From JACKFE01 sp050248735 (lineage in GTDB: Bacteria; Nitrospirota; Nitrospiria; Nitrospirales; UBA8639), in contig JBFWRU010000005.1 of the NCBI GenBank assembly GCA_050248735.1, positions 1 through 64,000 on the forward strand: a stretch of DNA of 64,000 nt, read 5' to 3'. How positions within the stretch are numbered: position 1 is the first letter of the stretch; each line of letters starts with the position of its first letter. Shown here piece after piece: positions 50,526 to 59,230 of the stretch. A program made the translations under genes and the position numbers. The notes under the pieces are model-generated. The model did no database searches. It was not told the DNA's origin and was given only the letters and a program-made list of their open reading frames with translations.

Positions 50526-53500
50526 ACACTCTCCATCTCCCCCTTTCCAGACATCCGGCCCCCTGGCATGGATGGTTCACAACCGCGTGACACCCAACCT
50601 GCTCATGTTGACGTTACTTCTTGGCGGGTTGTTTATGGCTTCACAGATTAAACAAGAGGTGTTTCCCGAATTTGAAGAAGACACGGTCACCATCACCGTT
50701 CCCTTTCCCGGCGCGAGTCCCGAAGAAGTCGAACACGGGGTCATCCTGGCGATTGAAGAAGGCGTCCGGGGGCTTGAAGGAGTGAGCGAGATCCGGGCCA
50801 CCGCCTCGGAAAATCAGGGAACGGTGGTCGTCGAACTTCTGGCCAATTCCGATAATCAAAAAGTCTATCAGGACATTCAGCAGGCGATCAGCCGCATCGT
50901 GACGTTTCCCGAAGATACCGAAAAACCGCGAGTCACGCTGGACACCCGTCGTCGCGACGTCCTGACCCTTCAATTATACGGAGACGTCTCGGAATGGACC
51001 CTTCGCGAAGCCGCCGAACAGGTTCGAGACCGTCTTTTACAGGAATCCGGCATCACGCAAATCGACCTTGAAGGCGCACGGGCCTATGAGATTCACGTCG
51101 AGGTGGCTCAAGCCGATCTCCGGGCTTATGGACTCACGTTGGAAGACATCGCGCAAACCATTTCCGCAACCGCGCTCGATCGCTCCGGTGGCAGTGTGGA
51201 AACCTCAAGCGGCGAAATTCTGTTGCGGGTTCAGGAACGACGGAATTGGGCATCGGACTTTGCCGATATCCCCATCATCGCCAACCAAACGGGCACGCTC
51301 GTGCGCCTGGGCGATATCGCGCACGTGTCTGAAGGATTCCAGGAAAACGAGACGTTTGCAATCTTTAACGGGGTTCGTGCCATCGGCATTGAGGTCTATC
51401 GAGTCGGCGACCAAACCCCGATCGGCGTGTCGAAGAGTGCACACGCTGCAATGGCCCGTATCCTTCCGGATCTGCCATCCGCCATCGAATACACCGTTCT
51501 GAAGGATCGGTCAGAAATCTATTATCAACGGCTGACGCTGCTTCTAAAGAACGGATTTCTGGGATTGTTGCTGGTGCTGGCTATTCTCAGCCTGTTTCTT
51601 GAATACAAACTGGCATTCTGGGTAACGGTGGGAATCCCAACCTCTTTTCTGGGAGCCATATTATTTCTGCCGATCATGGACGTCTCCATCAATATGATCT
51701 CACTCTTTGCGTTCATTATTGCGCTCGGAATTGTTGTGGACGACGCCATCATCGCCGGTGAAAACATTTACGAGTACCGGCAACGCGGAAAATCCTTCGC
51801 CGAGGCGGCTATCTTGGGAGCTCGTGACATCGCGGTCCCCATCAGCTTCAGCATTCTGACGAATATCGTGGCTTTCCTCCCTCTGATGTTCGTCCCCGGA
51901 TCATTCGGAAAAATCTGGGCCGTTATTCCTGTGGTGGTCTCGGCGGCATTCATTATTTCCTGGATCGAAGCCCTGTTCGTGCTTCCGGCACACTTGGCTC
52001 ATACCGGCGCCAATCCGACCGGCACTATCGGATCTACCCTTCATCAGACCCAACAACGGTTCAGCGCCTGGTTCACCCGGTTTGTCGAAAAGACCTATGG
52101 TCCGTTTCTTCGCCGGGCGACTGCACATCGCTATCTGTGTATGGCCATCGGGTTCGGGATCTTCGCCATCGTGCTTGCCTATCCGTTCAGCGGGCGAATG
52201 GGCTTTATTCTGATGCCCACGGTTGAGGCCGATTTTGCCAAGGCCACAGCCGTGCTGCCTTTCGGAAGTCCTCGCACTGAAATGATCCGGATACGAGACG
52301 GGTTGATACGCTCGGTTCAGGAAGTCATTGACCGGTATCCCGGACAAAAAACCTCTACCGGGACTTTTGCCTTGGTACTGGAAAACACCGTCGACGTTCG
52401 CGCCTATTTGCCTGATCCCAACGATCGGCCTCTCAGCACCAGCGAATTGACCAGTCTCTGGCGGGAAAACACTCCGGATTTCCCGGGAGTGCAATACGTG
52501 CGGTTTGAGTCGGACAGCGGAGGACCGGGGCGTGGGGCTTCGATCAGTGTTGAACTCAGCCATCGTAATATTGACATGCTCGATCGTGCGAGCACGGAGT
52601 TGGCAGACCGTCTGGCTGAATTTGAAAGCGTCAAAGACGTGGACGACGGGTATTCCCCCGGAAAACCTCAGCTGGATTTTCGGATCAAGGAGGAGGCCCG
52701 AAGCCTGGGGTTAACCGCGGGCGAGATTGCCAGACAAGCCCGCAATGCGTTTTACGGGTCGGAAGCCCTTCGCCAACAACGAGGGCGCAATGAAATCAAG
52801 GTGCTGGTACGATTTCCCGAATCGGAACGCGCGAGTGAATACCACGTGGAAAATCTGGTGCTGCGAACGCCTGCCGGTCCCCATGTGCCGTTGTATCAGG
52901 TTGCAACAGTCGAAAAAGGACGGGCCTTTCGGGAAATCACCCGCCGGGACGGACACCGAACGGTGACCGTCACCGCGAATGTCCAGCCCGCAAAAGAAAC
53001 CAACCTTGTTCTGAATCGGCTGACAAGCGATGTGCTTCCGGAATTGCTTCGTGATTATCCCGGCCTGAGTTACACCTTCGAAGGACGCCAAGCCGACATG
53101 CGCGATGCGCTTCAGAGTTTTTTATATAGTTCGACCTTGGCCTTGATCCTGATTTATGTGTTGCTGGCCGTGCCGTTTCGCAGTTACCTGCAACCGGCCA
53201 TTGTCATGGCGGCCATTCCGTTCGGGCTGGTTGGTGCGGTGATCGGACATATGATCATGGGATATAGCATCAGCATCATCAGTATGATGGGAATCATTGC
53301 GCTGGGAGGGGTAGTGGTCAACGACTCGCTGATCATGATCGACTATGCCAACACCAAGCGCCGGGAAGGGCACAGTGCGGTTGAGGCCATCTGCCAGGCC
53401 GGCATCCGCCGCTTTCGACCGATTTTGTTGACCACCCTCACAACGTTCGGGGGACTTGGTCCCATGATTTTTGAAACATCCCGTCAGGCACGGTTCATGA

Positions 53501-53673
53501 TCCCCATGGCCATTTCATTGGGATATGGCATTCTCTTTGCGACCGCCATCATGCTCGTGCTCATTCCCTGTCTATATTTGATCGTGGAGGATATATTGGC
53601 AATCTTCACCACCATCGAAACACCTTCCCCCGCACAAGCTCCGAAAGCCCCGGACGCCCTCGTCGCCGAGTAA
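50515..53673 (+). CDS. RND inner-membrane efflux pump (AcrB-like)
   Basis: Encodes 1052 residues, typical for the HAE/AcrB group. The N-terminus has MVHNRVTPNLLMLTLLLGGL and the conserved FPGASPEEVEHGVILAIEE. Twelve membrane segments surround two large periplasmic loops. The proton-relay Asp pair is in GIVVDDAIIAGENIYEYR. The second half repeats the pattern with GGVVVNDSLIMIDYAN and RPILLTTLTTFGGLGPM. It exports amphiphilic compounds using the proton gradient; substrates cannot be predicted. Close membership of a metal-ion group was not seen. Confidence 0.93.
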   Translation: MEHKHSPSPPFQTSGPLAWMVHNRVTPNLLMLTLLLGGLFMASQIKQEVFPEFEEDTVTITVPFPGASPEEVEHGVILAIEEGVRGLEGVSEIRATASENQGTVVVELLANSDNQKVYQDIQQAISRIVTFPEDTEKPRVTLDTRRRDVLTLQLYGDVSEWTLREAAEQVRDRLLQESGITQIDLEGARAYEIHVEVAQADLRAYGLTLEDIAQTISATALDRSGGSVETSSGEILLRVQERRNWASDFADIPIIANQTGTLVRLGDIAHVSEGFQENETFAIFNGVRAIGIEVYRVGDQTPIGVSKSAHAAMARILPDLPSAIEYTVLKDRSEIYYQRLTLLLKNGFLGLLLVLAILSLFLEYKLAFWVTVGIPTSFLGAILFLPIMDVSINMISLFAFIIALGIVVDDAIIAGENIYEYRQRGKSFAEAAILGARDIAVPISFSILTNIVAFLPLMFVPGSFGKIWAVIPVVVSAAFIISWIEALFVLPAHLAHTGANPTGTIGSTLHQTQQRFSAWFTRFVEKTYGPFLRRATAHRYLCMAIGFGIFAIVLAYPFSGRMGFILMPTVEADFAKATAVLPFGSPRTEMIRIRDGLIRSVQEVIDRYPGQKTSTGTFALVLENTVDVRAYLPDPNDRPLSTSELTSLWRENTPDFPGVQYVRFESDSGGPGRGASISVELSHRNIDMLDRASTELADRLAEFESVKDVDDGYSPGKPQLDFRIKEEARSLGLTAGEIARQARNAFYGSEALRQQRGRNEIKVLVRFPESERASEYHVENLVLRTPAGPHVPLYQVATVEKGRAFREITRRDGHRTVTVTANVQPAKETNLVLNRLTSDVLPELLRDYPGLSYTFEGRQADMRDALQSFLYSSTLALILIYVLLAVPFRSYLQPAIVMAAIPFGLVGAVIGHMIMGYSISIISMMGIIALGGVVVNDSLIMIDYANTKRREGHSAVEAICQAGIRRFRPILLTTLTTFGGLGPMIFETSRQARFMIPMAISLGYGILFATAIMLVLIPCLYLIVEDILAIFTTIETPSPAQAPKAPDALVAE

Positions 53674-53679
53674 GCAAGA

Positions 53680-53697
53680 TTCCTGTTCAAGCAGGAA
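53680..53697 (+). terminator. Weak hairpin after the RND operon
   Basis: TTCCTG and CAGGAA pair around TTCAAG just after the pump stop codon. A T run (GTTTTTG) follows about 15 bp later, so it is at best a weak intrinsic terminator. Confidence 0.3.
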
Positions 53698-53797
53698 CGC
53701 GCTGTTCGTTTTTGTATTTCCGAAATGTGTACGTGTATAGGATTGAGATCACAAGCATTTAGAACGACTCTTGAGTAAGCATTTATGCAGACACGTC

Positions 53798-54295
53798 TTA
53801 TGCCGAAGGCTCCTCGCGAAAGGACCCTAAAAATAAGGCTGCACAGAGCATACCCCCACCCAGCAATAAACCTCCTACCCCCATGTAGGCGAATATTTCC
53901 GTCAGAATATGCTCATGGGCGGGTCCACGCCCGATAGAGGGCGCCAAGACAAACATGGCCAGCCATGAGAGTGGATACAAACTGCCGAAGCCAAGTAAAA
54001 TCGCCGAGGCCTTTTTGTACCCGGATTTCATTCCGGAAAACATCAGGAGGATGATAAGCCCCAAGGAAAAGGCGGCAATGCCCGTCGCATGGAAATGGGC
54101 GCGCTGAGCATACCGCCAGATCTTATCGGCGCTTTTAGAATCATGAAATTCGGGATTTGCGGCTACTCCCTGGGCAATATACTCTTTAAAGAAGTCTTCA
54201 TTGATGCCGAAAACCATTCCCATGCCTACGCCAAACATCAGACCCAGTAGCACAAGTCCCAGCCCCACTCTTACGATTTGAATCTCCTTGGTCAT
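53798..54295 (-). CDS. Hypothetical four-helix membrane protein
   Basis: Encodes 165 residues with four membrane segments: GLGLVLLGLMFGVGMGMVFG, FHATGIAAFSLGLIILLMFS, ASAILLGFGSLYPLSWLAMF and FAYMGVGGLLLGGGMLCAAL. The external loop after the first segment (NEDFFKEYIAQGVAANPEFH) and a conserved-looking AQRAHFHATG may bind something. GGAGG lies 12 bp before the ATG. Family unknown; it resembles small membrane proteins next to cytochrome or quinone genes only in shape. Confidence 0.65.
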   Translation of the reverse strand: MTKEIQIVRVGLGLVLLGLMFGVGMGMVFGINEDFFKEYIAQGVAANPEFHDSKSADKIWRYAQRAHFHATGIAAFSLGLIILLMFSGMKSGYKKASAILLGFGSLYPLSWLAMFVLAPSIGRGPAHEHILTEIFAYMGVGGLLLGGGMLCAALFLGSFREEPSA

Positions 54296-54479
54296 TAGTT
54301 TTTCTCGCCTCCATTTAACTTCATCAAATCGACCATACTAATTACGTTTTCCTTCGAATGGGCATTCCTGCTCCTGACCGCATATGCATGAGGATCATCA
54401 GGTATGCCCAAATTCCCTAGTTGAGCCTAGAGAAGTTGGGAAATTGTTGTGAGCTCACCCTGGCACCAATTTTCCTGCA

Positions 54480-55829
54480 TCACTCCGGTCCGGCGTGTGT
54501 GGGCCATTCAAGAGTGGCCCGCACACCACCCAATGAAGACCGATCCAGGGAAAGAGAGCCTCCGTACAACACGGCAATATCAGATACGATATCGAGCCCC
54601 AATCCGCTCCCCGATATGGCTTCATCAAGCCTGCGCCCTCGTTGAATGACCACAGCTTCCTGGCCTTTGGGAATACCAGGTCCATCATCTTCCACAACGA
54701 CCCGCCATTTGTCTCCGGCCCGCTCTCCACAAACCTGAACAACCGTCTTAGCCCATTTGCAGGCATTGTCCAACACATTGCCTAACATTTCCTGTAAATC
54801 CTGTTCATCGCCTTGAAAGTAAATCTCGTCCAGTCCAACCAGTTGAATGTCGAGGTTTTTGTCCTTGTACAGATATTCCAAAGAAAACCGTAAATCCTCG
54901 GCTATCGTCCCTACCACCGTCCGGGTTCCCGGCAATCGACTCGCACCAGCCATTCGGGCTTTTGAAAGGTACCGGTGTATCGAATGTGTCATGTTCTCGA
55001 GTTGTTCTTCCATCAGGTGTCCTTGCTCATCGTTGATGGCACGAGCCTCATTCGTAAGGACCATTAAAGGATTTTTCAGGGAATGGGCCAAATTCGCGGT
55101 TTGTGTACGTGCCCGCTCCAGGACTGCCGCATTATGATCCAAGAGCGCGTTCAGTTCCGAGACAACCGGTTGCACCTCCCCTGGAAAACTTTCCGGAAGT
55201 CTCGCTGTTTTTCCCGATCGGGTGTCCGACAACGCCTGCTGTAACCGGGACAGTGGACGCAACCCGATCCGAATTTGAAAAAACACCGCACCAACTAATC
55301 CGACCCCTAATGCGGTCAAAGTGATCAACAACATGGTGGAAAATTCGTGGACATCCTGATCAATGTTGGAAACCGGGCCTGCCACCACAAACGTGAACAA
55401 GGCATCGGATTCGGGAAGGGTGACATTTTCAACCAACCCGCGTAATGCCATGCCGACTGGGTCCACGAGAATCTGGTATTGCAAACCGGTCCCGATGCCC
55501 GGATCGGTCACGCTCAGGGTATGCTGCCACAGGGAGCGGGATCGGGCTCGCAATGTGCCATTTTCGAGGATCTGCCAATACCACCCGGATAGTGGCCGGT
55601 GAAAGCGAAGGTTGGACGGAATCCATGTCATCTGCAACGCTCCGTCTGTGGGAGAGATTTCGCTGGCCGCAATATTCCCCTTCAGTTGATCGAACAAGAA
55701 GTCATCAAATCGGCGTTCCACATGAGAGCGAAAAAGAAGAATCAACAGCACACCGACCACCACAAGCGTCACCGCCACCCATACACTGGATAGAATCAGC
55801 AGACGGAGAGCCAACGTATTACGCTTCAT
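54480..55829 (-). CDS. Sensor histidine kinase (PhoQ/QseC-like)
   Basis: Encodes about 449 residues. Two membrane segments (LLILSSVWVAVTLVVVGVLL and LLITLTALGVGLVGAVFFQI) flank a periplasmic sensor of about 130 residues. HAMP, then HisKA with TANLAHSLKNPLMVL (His phosphorylation site) and an HATPase with LGNVLDNACKWA, DDGPGIPKGQEA and GSGLGLDIVSDI. The AHSLKNPL H-box is the PhoQ-like form. The start overlaps the end of the response-regulator gene by 11 bp. With it and the PepSY gene it forms a three-gene unit. Confidence 0.9.
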   Translation of the reverse strand: MKRNTLALRLLILSSVWVAVTLVVVGVLLILLFRSHVERRFDDFLFDQLKGNIAASEISPTDGALQMTWIPSNLRFHRPLSGWYWQILENGTLRARSRSLWQHTLSVTDPGIGTGLQYQILVDPVGMALRGLVENVTLPESDALFTFVVAGPVSNIDQDVHEFSTMLLITLTALGVGLVGAVFFQIRIGLRPLSRLQQALSDTRSGKTARLPESFPGEVQPVVSELNALLDHNAAVLERARTQTANLAHSLKNPLMVLTNEARAINDEQGHLMEEQLENMTHSIHRYLSKARMAGASRLPGTRTVVGTIAEDLRFSLEYLYKDKNLDIQLVGLDEIYFQGDEQDLQEMLGNVLDNACKWAKTVVQVCGERAGDKWRVVVEDDGPGIPKGQEAVVIQRGRRLDEAISGSGLGLDIVSDIAVLYGGSLSLDRSSLGGVRATLEWPTHAGPE

Positions 55830-56490
55830 GATCCAATTCCATGAGTTGGTATCCCTTACCCCGATGAGTGCTGATAAATGAAGCGCCAAGCTTCTTTCTC
55901 AATCGATTGATTAAGACTTCGATCACGTTGGAATCCAGATCAAAATCCTGGTTGTAAATATGTTCCGTAAGCTGAGTTTTAGAAATGACGGCTTTGGGGT
56001 GATGGAGAAAATACGATAAGGTACGGAATTCTAAGGCGGTCAATTCCACAGGTTGATCGTGAATGGTCACCCGTTGGTGACTCGTGTCGAGGGTGACCGA
56101 ACCCCAGGTGAGAACGGAACTGGCATGGCCTGCAGCGCGCCGAATGAGAGCCTCTATCCGAGCCACGACTTCTTCCACTTCAAAAGGTTTTGTCAGATAA
56201 TCGTCGGCGCCCGCACGCAAGCCTAATACTTTTTCCCTCCAGGTATCCCGAGCGGTTAAAATGAGAATCGGCATCTTGCGTCCTTCTTGACGCCACCGTT
56301 GCAAGACGGTTAAGCCTTCAGACTTCGGCAAACCCAAATCGAGAATGACGGCATCGTAGGATTCGGTCTGACCCAGAAACTCTCCGTCCTCGCCATCACC
56401 AGCGACATCCACGACATATCCCCCTCGTTTCAGAGCTTCGGCTAATTGCCTGGCTACATGGGGATTATCTTCGACAACGAGCACTCTCAA
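55819..56490 (-). CDS. OmpR-family response regulator (PhoP/QseB-like)
   Basis: Encodes about 223 residues from a TTG start (LRVLVVEDN), the normal family length. The receiver has the acidic pair in VVEDN, phospho-acceptor in VILDLGLPKSEG, LTARDTW and K in DYLTKPFEVEEV. The winged helix contains LTALEFRTLSYFLHHPKAVI, then NVIEVLINRLRKKLG and THRGKGYQL. The frame is open about 35 codons further upstream, but those overlap the PepSY gene and look non-coding. The start is not certain. It should bind direct repeats such as those at 56923-56938. Confidence 0.88.
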   Translation of the reverse strand: MRVLVVEDNPHVARQLAEALKRGGYVVDVAGDGEDGEFLGQTESYDAVILDLGLPKSEGLTVLQRWRQEGRKMPILILTARDTWREKVLGLRAGADDYLTKPFEVEEVVARIEALIRRAAGHASSVLTWGSVTLDTSHQRVTIHDQPVELTALEFRTLSYFLHHPKAVISKTQLTEHIYNQDFDLDSNVIEVLINRLRKKLGASFISTHRGKGYQLMELDHEA

Positions 56491-56518
56491 CGCATCACCA
56501 CTTGCTGAACTCTGATTG

Positions 56519-56863
56519 TCATGGTGAATGGTCTTGGCGCCCTTTGACGTTGAGACGAGCCATCGTTTTGGCATCGTACTCGATTTTGAGAACATTGCCC
56601 TGAGGGGTCAGCAATTTGACTTCATAGATCCATTGCGATTCCTCATCTTCCAACTCCAATTCAAGAATAATCCCCTCAAACTCCGCCTGTACCTGTTGAA
56701 AGACTCGTTCCACCGGGACGACTTCAGCCTTCAATTGTTGATACCCCGGGACCTCATCCGCATATGCCGACGACAAAAGTCCGAACAAACCGGCAGTCAA
56801 CCCTAGAGTCCATACGAACAAGGGCACATCGTTCCGCGATTTTCTCTGCAGATTATACCTCAT
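56519..56863 (-). CDS. PepSY-domain periplasmic protein
   Basis: Encodes 114 residues with a signal peptide (FVWTLGLTAGLFGLLSSAYA) and a mature PepSY domain. Typical PepSY pattern: VERVFQQVQAEFEGIILELE, then WIYEVKLLTPQGNVLKIEYD and AKTMARL. Such small PepSY proteins are often encoded with OmpR-type pairs and may modulate the sensor. Its stop lies about 28 bp before the response-regulator start. The first gene of the operon, it faces the divergent BOF gene. Confidence 0.85.
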   Translation of the reverse strand: MRYNLQRKSRNDVPLFVWTLGLTAGLFGLLSSAYADEVPGYQQLKAEVVPVERVFQQVQAEFEGIILELELEDEESQWIYEVKLLTPQGNVLKIEYDAKTMARLNVKGRQDHSP

Positions 56864-56922
56864 GTTCTCTTTCTCCTTTCTCTTTTCACACAGACCAAAC
56901 CCCTAATCCTATCACCTTCAAG

Positions 56923-56938
56923 CTTAACCAAAGCTTAA
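56923..56938. promoter_or_regulatory. PmrA/QseB-type direct-repeat box
   Basis: CTTAACCAAAGCTTAA contains CTTAA twice, 11 bp apart, separated by 6 bp. OmpR-family regulators of the PmrA/QseB type are known to bind direct CTTAA-like half-sites at about one helical turn. A third CTTAA is at 57000-57004. The box is between the divergent PepSY-regulator-kinase and BOF genes, so autoregulation plus control of the BOF gene is a reasonable inference. Confidence 0.55.
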
Positions 56939-57082
56939 ATTCCTGTTCAGTATGGCCTCAGGATGCAAGAGGTACAATCCTCAAAGATGAATCGCCACGC
57001 TTAACCATAAAGGAGGTTGACAGATCGTCAAAATGGACATTGGCAAATTCACTACCCTTTCATTAAATCAAGGAGAAGCATC

Positions 57083-57538
57083 ATGAGCAAACACATTCTT
57101 TTCATGACCGTATCGATTTTCTTATTGGGTTCACTTACCCTCTGGGCACAATTCCAGGATCCACGACACACTGGCATCACGACCGTGTCTGCCGCTCAAG
57201 AGGTCAAGGATGATACCTGGGTGACTCTTAGCGGCACCATTCTTCGCCAACTAGGCGAGGAACGCTATCTGTTCCAGGATGCCACGGGGACGATGGTCGT
57301 CGAGATTGATCACGAGGACTGGGAAAATGTCACCGCCGATCCGAAAACGATCCTCCGCATCTCGGGAGAAATCGACCGGGATTGGTTGACGACGGAAATG
57401 GAGGTGGAACGGGTCGAGACGGAGAACGTTTCAAGCCCGGGCGTAAGTCAGTTTCAACAGAACTCTTCCGATCAGACCAACCCAATTGACGGAATGCAGA
57501 CTTCAAGCCGACGCGTCAGTCTGCTTCAACTGCATTGA
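57083..57538 (+). CDS. YgiW/YdeI-type BOF (bacterial OB-fold) periplasmic protein
   Basis: Encodes about 151 residues. A signal peptide (HILFMTVSIFLLGSLTLWA) is followed by the family core ITTVSAAQEVKDDTWVTLSG, then LGEERYLFQDATGTMVVEID and ILRISGEIDRDWLTTEMEVE. These are the strands of the BOF domain found in E. coli YgiW and YdeI, which are induced by stress. The tail (about 110-151) is Ser/Gln-rich and unstructured. AAGGAG is 8 bp before the ATG. It is divergent from the PepSY-OmpR-kinase unit, recalling the ygiW-qseBC arrangement. Confidence 0.85.
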   Translation: MSKHILFMTVSIFLLGSLTLWAQFQDPRHTGITTVSAAQEVKDDTWVTLSGTILRQLGEERYLFQDATGTMVVEIDHEDWENVTADPKTILRISGEIDRDWLTTEMEVERVETENVSSPGVSQFQQNSSDQTNPIDGMQTSSRRVSLLQLH

Positions 57539-57558
57539 GGAGATCGGGGCTATTAAGA

Positions 57559-57592
57559 CTCGCGCCTCCATCAATTTGATGGAGGACGCGAG
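57559..57592 (+). terminator. Strong hairpin after the BOF gene
   Basis: CTCGCG-C-CTCCATC pairs with GATGGAG-GA-CGCGAG around AATTT, 13 base pairs with a small internal loop. No T tract follows, so it may protect the mRNA 3' end or need Rho rather than act as an intrinsic terminator. Confidence 0.5.
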
Positions 57593-57771
57593 CAACCGTC
57601 TCTCCCGGATGGTGATCCTAAAAGCATAGGAGTTCCGACATGACAGATGAAGTCGGCCGGTTCACCGAATAACCCGCACCCAACCATTGAGGCAATACAA
57701 CATGAACATCATGACGATAATGCATTGTGGAACCCCAGAAGGTTTTTGGTGATGCGGTAAAAGGAGGACAT

Positions 57772-58014
57772 ATGAACAACCGTTACATAGCTGGAAGATT
57801 CCAAGCATGGTATACGCCGGGACAAATATTTTCCTGGCTACAACAACAACGATATCAAGTTTTTAACATTCAGTACGACGACCACTGGTATATCGTTGAA
57901 GCCCGGGATTACGACGGCCAATTGGTTACCTTGAAGGTGAATCCCACGACCAGAATGGTGTGCACATGGAAATTACTCGCACACCACTCAATCTCTATTG
58001 CACATGGAGAATAG
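57772..58014 (+). CDS. Small PepSY-like protein
   Basis: Encodes 80 residues. The pattern GQIFSWLQQQRYQVFNIQYD, then HWYIVEARDYDGQLVTLKVN and TTRMV fits a single PepSY-type helix-plus-sheet unit. No signal peptide is visible, so it may be cytosolic or the start may lie elsewhere. AAAGGAGGA is 4 bp before the ATG. It is downstream of the BOF gene on the same strand, after the hairpin. Confidence 0.6.
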   Translation: MNNRYIAGRFQAWYTPGQIFSWLQQQRYQVFNIQYDDHWYIVEARDYDGQLVTLKVNPTTRMVCTWKLLAHHSISIAHGE

Positions 58015-58260
58015 GTTGCTTAGTTTCACCGGCAGATGCTCAATAAGCAATGCCTAAAAGAAAAGCCACGCCAGTCGGTGTGAACCCGTTCGATATGTGA
58101 TTCGACAAAACTATTACTCGGTTGGAACCCAGTCAGGCCCCTTTCAAAAATGCATTTCTGGACGTTCAACCAGAAAGTCAACCTGTTTGCCTAGAGGATC
58201 AATAAGGTCAATCAGGCATTTACCGGCACTTACCGGAAGTTGAACAACACTTCTCCAAAA

Positions 58261-59043
58261 TTAGCGGTTTGGCATTCGCTTGAGAATCCACTGGGTTTTT
58301 GTGTTCACATAGTCGTTGTCGTCCGTAGGACGATGACGGAGCGGCCTGGGAATGACTGCAGCCAGACGGATCCCCTCATTCAACGTGAGCTGAGAGGCCG
58401 GTTTGTGAAAATACCGTTGAGCGGCGGCCTCCACACCGAACACTCCAGGTCCCCATTCAATGACATTCAAATACAGTTCCAAAATCCGCTTTTTCGTTAA
58501 CGAATTCTCCAACATCCAGGTTATCAGGAGTTCCTTGAATTTTCGGATCGGGTCCTTGGACGTCGAGAGATACAAATTTTTGGCTAATTGCTGAGTGATG
58601 GTAGACCCGCCCCTGACAATGCGACCCTCCTCCCAGTTGTCTTCCAGGGCTTCCCGGACCTCATGCCAATCCACTCCGGCGTGGGAAAAGAAGGCCCCGT
58701 CCTCGGCCACCAGTACCGCCATGCGCACATGCTTGGGGATTTGCGCCAACGGAACCCAGCGGTAGTCGATGCGCAAGATGGTTCCTTTACCATTCGCCTC
58801 GGCCTTCCGCTGCTCCATTAACGCGGTCTGGGTAGGATTCTTGGAAGACAATTGCGCGACCCCCAAAAAGGGAAGCGTCAGGATTTCATAGGCTAGAAAG
58901 ACCACGAAAAGAATCAAGACAAGCTTGACGGGAAACTTCCGAAGCCATCCAAACCTCCCGGACCGCCTTTTCCTGACCTGTCCGTATTGCCAGAGTGGTT
59001 TATTGGGGCGAACCCGTCTGATTCGTTGCGGTGACCGTTTCAT
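58261..59043 (-). CDS. mtgA: Monofunctional peptidoglycan glycosyltransferase
   Basis: Encodes 260 residues. A basic N-terminus and one membrane segment (FPVKLVLILFVVFLAYEILT) anchor the GT51 domain. Catalytic Glu lies in AVLVAEDGAFFSHAGVDW. GGSTITQQLAKNLYLS, KRILELYLNVIEWGPGVFGV and LAAVIPRPLRHRP are the other conserved blocks. There is no penicillin-binding transpeptidase domain. MtgA extends glycan chains from lipid II in the periplasm. Confidence 0.93.
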   Translation of the reverse strand: MKRSPQRIRRVRPNKPLWQYGQVRKRRSGRFGWLRKFPVKLVLILFVVFLAYEILTLPFLGVAQLSSKNPTQTALMEQRKAEANGKGTILRIDYRWVPLAQIPKHVRMAVLVAEDGAFFSHAGVDWHEVREALEDNWEEGRIVRGGSTITQQLAKNLYLSTSKDPIRKFKELLITWMLENSLTKKRILELYLNVIEWGPGVFGVEAAAQRYFHKPASQLTLNEGIRLAAVIPRPLRHRPTDDNDYVNTKTQWILKRMPNR

Positions 59044-59230
59044 GGGTCAACCCCTGACATACTTCACCCCTTGTGGCGAATAGGCTATGATGATGCCCTT
59101 ATGGAAGACCAAACACAAGAAGACTACAGCGCTGGGAGAAACAACCAGGACAAACATGTTCATCATGACATGCCTTGAGCTTCCCCCCATGGTGTTTTCA
59201 TCTCTTTCATTATAAGGACTCAATAATGAC

